The notes under the pieces: model-generated
Told to the model about the DNA's origin: nothing
The model's input: the letters and a program-made list of their open reading frames with translations, nothing else
The model's database searches: none
Program-made: the position numbers and the translations under genes
NCBI GenBank assembly: GCA_020063545.1
Contig: JAGUUF010000221.1
Span: 1-10,532, forward strand
Length of the DNA: 10,532 nucleotides
Reading direction: 5' to 3'
Origin: Cytophagales bacterium
GTDB taxonomy: Bacteria; Bacteroidota; Bacteroidia; Cytophagales; Cyclobacteriaceae
In this document: positions 6,290-10,532 of the stretch, piece by piece
Layout: each line of letters begins with the position of its first letter
Position numbering within the stretch: the first letter of the stretch is position 1

Positions 6290-7177
6290 TTACCTGTTTA
6301 AATTGCCCGGTACATTGCCGAACGGAACCGTTAGCCCCAGTATGGGGAAAGCAAAGAGTTCACCACCTGTCTCTGAAGGTATAATCAGTGCAAAATCTAT
6401 CCCTACACGTTTCACCATTCGTCTGCCGCCAACCGAGAACAGCATGATGTCTGCACCGCCAGAGCCGATATAATAATTTTCAGTAATAAAATAGCCTCGC
6501 TCGCTTGTGCGAATCATGGCGCTAAGGGTGATGGTTGGGGTATCGGCCCAATCGCCACCAGCGTAACCGTAACCCAGCCCGAAACTCACGTTTTTATCGC
6601 GCGAGCCGAAGGTAGCCACACCATAGGCAATACCGAATCCTGTTTCCGGTTCGCCCAGTACCGTACCCATTAACGCGCCCGCACCGAGGTTAACCTTATC
6701 TTTTGCTACGGGAATTGAGAATTTAGGAGTTAGCCATACAGGTGTTGGCGCACCGCCAAACAGGAACAAGGGCATTAACCCTCCCCCAATGCTGAAATTA
6801 TCCGTAACGCCAACACTCACCTGGTTAAAGAAAATCCAGATGTTTTGGTAATAGGCTTCGCCCTGTTTAAGTCCGTACCCATTGGGTTGCCAGAAATACC
6901 GTGTAGCTTGCGGATTATCAAACCAATACCTGCCACCCTTCGGCTGCTGCCGGATAGCTACCATGCTCCTGATGTCAACTTTCTGAAGTGTGATTTCACC
7001 CAGCCTATCGGTTTTAAGCCGGACGGAGGTCTGATCCTGAAAAATAATCTGCCCGATGTACTCATTTCCATCGCGCGTTTCTATGCGGTACAGGGTGGTA
7101 TCCTGATTTTGGGCAACGCAGGTTGGAACAATGAAATAAATAATCGCCAACAGTGACAGAAAATTAATTGTTTTCAT
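6290..7177 (-). CDS. Exported protein of unknown function: small N-terminal beta domain plus probable barrel
   Basis: A 295-residue protein with a Sec signal peptide (MKTINFLSLLAIIYFIVPTCVA, cleavage probably after residue 22, before QNQD). Residues about 28-75 form a compact strand-rich segment with the pattern of SH3/Sm-like folds: LYRIETRDGNEYIGQII, then SVRLKTDRLGEITL, then VDIRSMVAI. The rest (about 95-290) is Gly- and aromatic-rich with repeated amphipathic strands (FFNQVSVGVTDNFSIGGGL, NVSFGLGYGYAGGDW, GYFITENYYIGSGG), which suggests an outer-membrane beta-barrel. I have seen this layout in uncharacterised Bacteroidota proteins but know no function. The ATG at 7175-7177 gives a textbook signal peptide, so the start is secure. 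It stands alone, converging on sod and divergent from the DUF4286 gene across a 120-bp gap. I see no strong promoter match in that gap. Confidence 0.85.
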   Translation of the reverse strand: MKTINFLSLLAIIYFIVPTCVAQNQDTTLYRIETRDGNEYIGQIIFQDQTSVRLKTDRLGEITLQKVDIRSMVAIRQQPKGGRYWFDNPQATRYFWQPNGYGLKQGEAYYQNIWIFFNQVSVGVTDNFSIGGGLMPLFLFGGAPTPVWLTPKFSIPVAKDKVNLGAGALMGTVLGEPETGFGIAYGVATFGSRDKNVSFGLGYGYAGGDWADTPTITLSAMIRTSERGYFITENYYIGSGGADIMLFSVGGRRMVKRVGIDFALIIPSETGGELFAFPILGLTVPFGNVPGNLNR

Positions 7178-7297
7178 CGTTCACAATCCTGTTAGGTTTA
7201 CACTCCAAAGATTATCAAAAAAACCTTATCTTTCTCAATGACTACGATCAGTATATCCTGATGATGGCCATCATTGCCGTGTTTAAAACCGAACTGC

Positions 7298-7594
7298 ATG
7301 TTCCTCTATAACGTTACTGTTGGCATTGACCAGGCTGATGAAGCCGCCTGGCTGAAGTGGATGAAAGAGAGGCATATGCAAAACGTGCTGAACACAGGCA
7401 TGTTTGTATCGGCTAAGATTTACAAGGTGCTGCACGACAATGAAGACGGAACGATTTCTTACAGTGTTCAATACCTGGCCGAGTCGCTGGAAAATGTTGT
7501 TCAGTACCTGGAAAAATTTGCCCCGGCACTTATTGAAGAGCATAAACAACACTTCAGGCATGTAGCCTTTCGCACCTTGCTTGAAGAGGTTTGA
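7298..7594 (+). CDS. DUF4286 family protein
   Basis: A 98-residue protein of the DUF4286 family, small soluble proteins common in Bacteroidota and of unknown function. The family pattern is clear from end to end: the start MFLYNVTVGID, then AAWLKWMKERHMQNVLNTGMF (residues 16-36), the central SYSVQYLAESLENVVQYLEKFAP (54-76), and the ending HVAFRTLLEEV. The alternating strand-helix order and length resemble a ferredoxin-like alpha/beta-barrel (ABM-type) fold; that is my inference. I chose the ATG at 7298 because the family begins exactly at M-(F/I)-LYNVT; an in-frame TTG at 7274 adds eight residues that do not look conserved. No signal peptide. The upstream 120 bp contains TATCTTTC at 7227-7234, one base off the -7 consensus, but no TTG at the right distance. 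It is followed 76 bp later by the 93-residue gene on the same strand. Confidence 0.9.
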   Translation: MFLYNVTVGIDQADEAAWLKWMKERHMQNVLNTGMFVSAKIYKVLHDNEDGTISYSVQYLAESLENVVQYLEKFAPALIEEHKQHFRHVAFRTLLEEV

Positions 7595-7670
7595 ACCTGA
7601 CGATTCGTAATGGTGTTTTATTGCTAACCCGGCCTTGTGGATTTCATGTTTCACAAAATTTAGTGTTTAT

Positions 7671-7952
7671 ATGAATGCCCGAAAAGTTGCCCTTGAAGAC
7701 ATCCGGTCGCTGCAATTCGCAGCCGAAGAAGTGCTTACCACGTTCGAAGAAAAATTCGAGCGTGAACACAAGTTAAAAACCGCCATGGCACTTACCAATG
7801 CCGACCACGAATCGATAAGTCTGTTTGTAAAACTTGCCGATGGCGAAGTAGTGGAGGTCGTATCTGATTTGATTGACCTGGAAGAAAATTATGTGGAAGT
7901 TCACGGGGGTTACGGAATACCGCTGCGGGCAATTGTTGACGTGGGCGTTTAA
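7671..7952 (+). CDS. Small conserved-looking protein, 93 residues, function unknown
   Basis: The protein begins MNARKVALEDIRSLQFAAEE and has a likely N-terminal amphipathic helix rich in Glu and Lys (about 7-35). A strand-rich second half follows: SISLFVKLADGEVVEVVSDLI, a turn, then YVEVHGGYGIPLRAIVDVGV. The helix-plus-beta-sheet layout and acidic composition suggest a compact cytoplasmic protein; it has no signal peptide, membrane segment, cysteine or metal motif. I have a faint memory of similar short proteins in Cytophagales ending in GGYxIPL-x-x-(I/V)-x-DV, all hypothetical. The ATG at 7671 is preferred to an in-frame TTG at 7635, whose extra 12 residues look like untranslated sequence. 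It may be co-transcribed with the DUF4286 gene. Its TAA overlaps the stop of the convergent acetyltransferase gene by 3 bases (7949-7952). Confidence 0.75.
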   Translation: MNARKVALEDIRSLQFAAEEVLTTFEEKFEREHKLKTAMALTNADHESISLFVKLADGEVVEVVSDLIDLEENYVEVHGGYGIPLRAIVDVGV

Positions 7953-8431
7953 CCTTTTTTAAGCAGCACCTCTATTTGGTCGCGCTCCAGGCTGCAGTTA
8001 ATCCACTCGCCATCCAGTTTGGGGTTATAAAATTTCCTGTAAAAGTTTATGGCCGGCTCGTTCCAGTCGAGCACCTGCCACATAATGCCGCTGCAGTTTT
8101 CATCCAGCGTGTGTTGCAATGTCCGATCGAACAGTTTTTTGCCGATACCTTTCCCCCGCTCCGATTCGGTTACGACAATATCCTCCAGGTACAGGCGCTT
8201 CCCTTTCCAGGTAGAGTAACGCCAATAGTAAATGGAAACCCCCACGATTCCCTTTTCCGATTCGGCAACAAAAAAGCCATAGATGGGATTAGGGCCAAAG
8301 CCATCCTGCTCCATTAATGCAACTGTGTTGGTTACTTCATGGGGCGCGCGCTCGTACGTTGCGAGCTCTTTAATCAGGTCGAGCACGCGCGGAAGATCGG
8401 GTTTGATTCCGGTACGGATGGTTACCGACAT
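7949..8431 (-). CDS. GNAT acetyltransferase, spermidine/diamine N-acetyltransferase-like
   Basis: A 160-residue GNAT enzyme that transfers acetyl from acetyl-CoA to an amine. It resembles the SSAT (spermidine/spermine or thialysine N-acetyltransferase) branch along its whole length: DLPRVLDLIKELATYERAP near the start, EQDGFGPNPIYGFFVAE (41-57), YYWRYSTWKGKRLYLEDIVV (68-87), the acetyl-CoA pyrophosphate loop RGKGIG (92-97), and WQVLDWNEPAINFYRKF (118-134) with the probable catalytic Tyr131. The length is that of SSAT proteins. The frame stays open upstream to an ATG at 8503, but the family starts at the ATG at 8429-8431, and the 24 extra residues are encoded partly by an intergenic repeat, so they are excluded. 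Actual substrate (polyamine, thialysine or other) is not determined. It lies downstream of the peptidase on the same strand with a 92-bp gap, and its stop overlaps that of the convergent small gene. Confidence 0.93.
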   Translation of the reverse strand: MSVTIRTGIKPDLPRVLDLIKELATYERAPHEVTNTVALMEQDGFGPNPIYGFFVAESEKGIVGVSIYYWRYSTWKGKRLYLEDIVVTESERGKGIGKKLFDRTLQHTLDENCSGIMWQVLDWNEPAINFYRKFYNPKLDGEWINCSLERDQIEVLLKKG

Positions 8432-8444
8432 AGCAATAGAAACG

Positions 8445-8476
8445 CCAATGTAAAATGATGATTGCCTAATTTCCAA
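8445..8476 (-). promoter_or_regulatory. Candidate promoter for the GNAT gene
   Basis: On the minus strand a TTG (8474-8476) is followed after 21 bp by TACATTGG (8445-8452), one base from the Bacteroidota -7 consensus TAnnTTTG. The start site would lie a few bases before the ATG at 8431, giving a very short leader. It supports both the chosen start and independent transcription from the peptidase gene. Confidence 0.35.
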
Positions 8477-8490
8477 TAACCAGGTTGGGC

Positions 8491-8518
8491 ATTCATTATT
8501 CAAAATTCATTATTCAAA
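8491..8518. repeat. Perfect 14-bp tandem direct repeat
   Basis: ATTCATTATTCAAA occurs twice back to back (8491-8504 and 8505-8518) in the gap between the peptidase and the acetyltransferase genes; read on the minus strand the unit is TTTGAATAATGAAT. It is AT-rich, unlike the flanking coding sequence. Comparable short AT-rich tandem repeats are frequent between genes in Bacteroidota and cyanobacteria. No function is known to me. Confidence 0.9.
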
Positions 8519-8523
8519 CATTG

Positions 8524-10532
8524 TCACATGTCTTTTTTAGCGAGCGGTGGCACAATCCCCATATTATACCAGGTAAAGGCGTACTGATCGGCTGTTACAT
8601 CGAGCGCCTTGGATAAGTTTGAAGAACCATGCCCTGATTTTACATCAACCCGGATAAGCACCGGGTTATTGCCGGTGTTGCACTCCTGCAGTGTAGCTGC
8701 AAACTTGAATGAGTGTGCCGGTACAACCCGGTCGTCATGGTCGGCTGTGGTTACCAGTGTTGCCGGATAGGCCGTGCCAGGCTTCAAGGCATGCAGCGGG
8801 GAGTACCTGCGCAGGTATTCAAACATTTCTTTCGAATCATCGGCCGTACCGTAATCATATGCCCAGGCAGCGCCAACGGTAAACTTGTGGTAGCGCAACA
8901 TATCCATTACGCCCACCGCGGGGAGTGCAACCTTGGCAAGGTCGGGTCGCTGCGTCATCGTAGCACCCACCAACAATCCACCGTTAGAGCCTCCCTGGAT
9001 AGCAAGGTACTGGCTGGCGGTATACTTTTCATTGATAAGGTATTCACCTGCGGCTATAAAATCATCAAACACGTTTTGCTTATTCATTTTAGTTCCGGCA
9101 AGGTGCCACTTCTCACCGTACTCCCCGCCACCTCTCAGGTTGGGCTGGGCAAATACACCTCCGTTTTCAAGCCACACCATGCGCGATGCGCTGAACGAAG
9201 GCGTAAGGCTGATGTTGAACCCGCCATAGGCATAGAGCCAGGTTGGATTTTTACTGTTCAACTCAATACCCTTTTTATGAACAATGAACATGGGAATCTT
9301 TGTACCGTCCTTACTCTGGTAAAAAATCTGCCTGGTTTCGTAGTCATCGGGATTAAAGGCCACGTTTGGCCTGGCGTATTCGGTTGATTGGCCGGAAGCA
9401 ATGTTGTATTTGAAAATGGTTGCCGGATAGGTGAAGGATGTAAACGTATAATACACATCGGTGTCCGTCCACCAGCCGCCAAAGCCACCGGCAGTACCAA
9501 TTGCCGGGAGGGCTACTTCCCGCTCCAGTTTACCCTTGTTATCATACTGCTTAATCTGGCTTTTGGCATCTTTCAGGTAGCTGATAAACAGCTTCCGGCC
9601 AGCAGTGCTTACGCTTTGTATCGGCTCTCCGGCTTCCTGAATAATGTCTTTCCAGTTTTCCGGAGCCGGGTTTGCCGCGCTAACTTCAACAATGCGGCCG
9701 TTCGGGGCATTGAGGTTTGTGCGGATGATAAGGCGCGGGCCGTCATTGTCAATAACGCTGTGGTTGTTTTCAAAGTTGGTCACTGCAGGGAGCAGCTTTC
9801 CTTTTGGATCGGCCAGGTCCTGAACATACAACTCATTACCGGTGGTGCTGATGGACGTTGTCAGTACCAGGTACCGTTCGTCTTCGGTAAGGTAGGCACC
9901 GGCCCTGCGCTGGGGTTTTTGTGCACCGCCATCGTAAATAACTTTGTCAGTCGACTGCGGAGTATTCAGCTTATGGTAGCACACTTTGTTAAAGTTAACC
10001 TGCGAAAAAAGTTTGTTTCCTTTCGGGTTATCGTAGCGCGAATAATAAAACCCCTCGTTGCCCTTCCAGGCGATGCCGGTAAACTTTAAATCTTTGAGGG
10101 TATCTCCGATTACAGTTTTATCGGTGGTATGTAATGTTACTGCTTTACGCCAGTCAGAGCCGCCTTCCTGAATGAGAATAGTTACCAGCGAACCATCTTT
10201 GCTGAAAAACATCCCGGCCAGTGCGGTGGTGCCATCGGCTGAAAACGTGTTCGGATCAAGAAACAGTTCTTCTGCGCCATCCTCTCCTTTTTTGCGGTAC
10301 TGCACATTGTGATTTTGCAAGCCCGTGTTCCGTGAGTAGTAATAATAATCGCCATACTTCATGGGCGCACTGATGCGCTCGTAGTTTTGCAGTTCATCCA
10401 GGCGCTTACGGATATTATCCCGGTAGGGTATGCCGGCCAGGTAGCCGAACGTAACTTCATTTTGAGCGGCAACCCAATCGGCAGTGGCTTTGGCGGTATC
10501 ATTTTCAAGCCAGCGGTATGGATCGGGTACCG
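8524..10532 (-). CDS. Prolyl oligopeptidase (family S9A), 5' end missing
   Basis: A serine peptidase that cleaves short peptides after proline. The frame is open to the right edge: upstream of the ATG at 10362 it reads VPDPYRWLEND, the conserved N-terminus of prolyl oligopeptidases, so that ATG is internal. The start and any signal peptide lie outside. Visible: 668 residues (family about 680-720), so only a few dozen are missing. The order is an N-terminal hydrolase-associated segment, a beta-propeller (roughly 65-400), then the alpha/beta hydrolase domain. Numbered from the first visible codon: the NLRGGGEYGEKWH signature lies at about 464-476; nucleophile Ser515 in IQGGSNGGLL; Asp599 in ADHDDRVVPAHS, with the substrate-binding Arg601; and His634 in KSGHGSS. 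The triad is complete, so the enzyme should be active. Bacteroidota homologues are often exported, which cannot be checked here. The GNAT gene follows downstream after 92 bp. Confidence 0.95.
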   Translation of the reverse strand, partial: VPDPYRWLENDTAKATADWVAAQNEVTFGYLAGIPYRDNIRKRLDELQNYERISAPMKYGDYYYYSRNTGLQNHNVQYRKKGEDGAEELFLDPNTFSADGTTALAGMFFSKDGSLVTILIQEGGSDWRKAVTLHTTDKTVIGDTLKDLKFTGIAWKGNEGFYYSRYDNPKGNKLFSQVNFNKVCYHKLNTPQSTDKVIYDGGAQKPQRRAGAYLTEDERYLVLTTSISTTGNELYVQDLADPKGKLLPAVTNFENNHSVIDNDGPRLIIRTNLNAPNGRIVEVSAANPAPENWKDIIQEAGEPIQSVSTAGRKLFISYLKDAKSQIKQYDNKGKLEREVALPAIGTAGGFGGWWTDTDVYYTFTSFTYPATIFKYNIASGQSTEYARPNVAFNPDDYETRQIFYQSKDGTKIPMFIVHKKGIELNSKNPTWLYAYGGFNISLTPSFSASRMVWLENGGVFAQPNLRGGGEYGEKWHLAGTKMNKQNVFDDFIAAGEYLINEKYTASQYLAIQGGSNGGLLVGATMTQRPDLAKVALPAVGVMDMLRYHKFTVGAAWAYDYGTADDSKEMFEYLRRYSPLHALKPGTAYPATLVTTADHDDRVVPAHSFKFAATLQECNTGNNPVLIRVDVKSGHGSSNLSKALDVTADQYAFTWYNMGIVPPLAKKDM

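Noticed and set aside
8432..8503. N-terminal extension of the acetyltransferase to an ATG at 8503
   Set aside because: The added residues do not resemble the family, and the first few are encoded by the tandem repeat; the family start fits the ATG at 8431.
9388..10089. Long plus-strand frame of 233 residues opposite the peptidase gene
   Set aside because: It is an antisense shadow of the prolyl oligopeptidase propeller and has no motif of its own.
1..10532. Mobile element, CRISPR array, phage-defence cluster or structured RNA
   Set aside because: No transposase, integrase, spaced repeats, nuclease/helicase defence genes or tRNA/rRNA-like sequence was seen on either strand.

Overview
The window is about 10.5 kb of ordinary-looking chromosome from a member of the Bacteroidota, most likely a Cytophagales / Cyclobacteriaceae-type bacterium. 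The evidence is the gene content (a DUF4286 protein, a YtxJ-type bacilliredoxin, a short TonB with a YP-containing C-terminal domain, several exported proteins of Bacteroidota type). In addition, Shine-Dalgarno sequences are absent before most starts, and several intergenic gaps carry matches to the Bacteroidota -7 promoter element TAnnTTTG. Genes are dense, on both strands, with short gaps. I see no rRNA, tRNA, CRISPR array, transposase or phage gene.

Layout. Bases 1-1289 (+): the 3' part of a basic, repeat-containing protein of unknown function, followed after 8 bp by a YtxJ/BrxC-like bacilliredoxin. Bases 1279-1683 (-): an OsmC-family peroxidase, convergent with and overlapping the bacilliredoxin. 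Bases 1754-3229 (+): an exported protein of unknown function, then a TonB energy transducer ending in a strong hairpin terminator. Bases 3287-5464 (-): a two-domain ChrA chromate-type transporter preceded by an isopenicillin-N-synthase-like 2-oxoglutarate/Fe(II) oxygenase, probably one operon. Bases 5543-6271 (+): a superoxide dismutase with a twin-arginine export signal. Bases 6290-7177 (-): an exported probable barrel protein. Bases 7298-7952 (+): a DUF4286 protein and an unrecognised 93-residue protein. Bases 7949-10532 (-): a spermidine/diamine-type GNAT acetyltransferase preceded by a prolyl oligopeptidase cut off at the right edge.

How the genes relate. Four products deal with thiol, peroxide, superoxide or oxyanion stress (YtxJ-like, OsmC, SOD, ChrA), but they lie in separate transcription units, so a shared programme is only a suggestion. 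The TonB has no ExbB/ExbD or receptor beside it and is probably one of several TonB copies. I did not find a convincing new multi-gene system. The least explained items are the 35-residue repeat protein at the left edge, the exported SOD, the 93-residue protein and a perfect 14-bp tandem repeat between the peptidase and the acetyltransferase.
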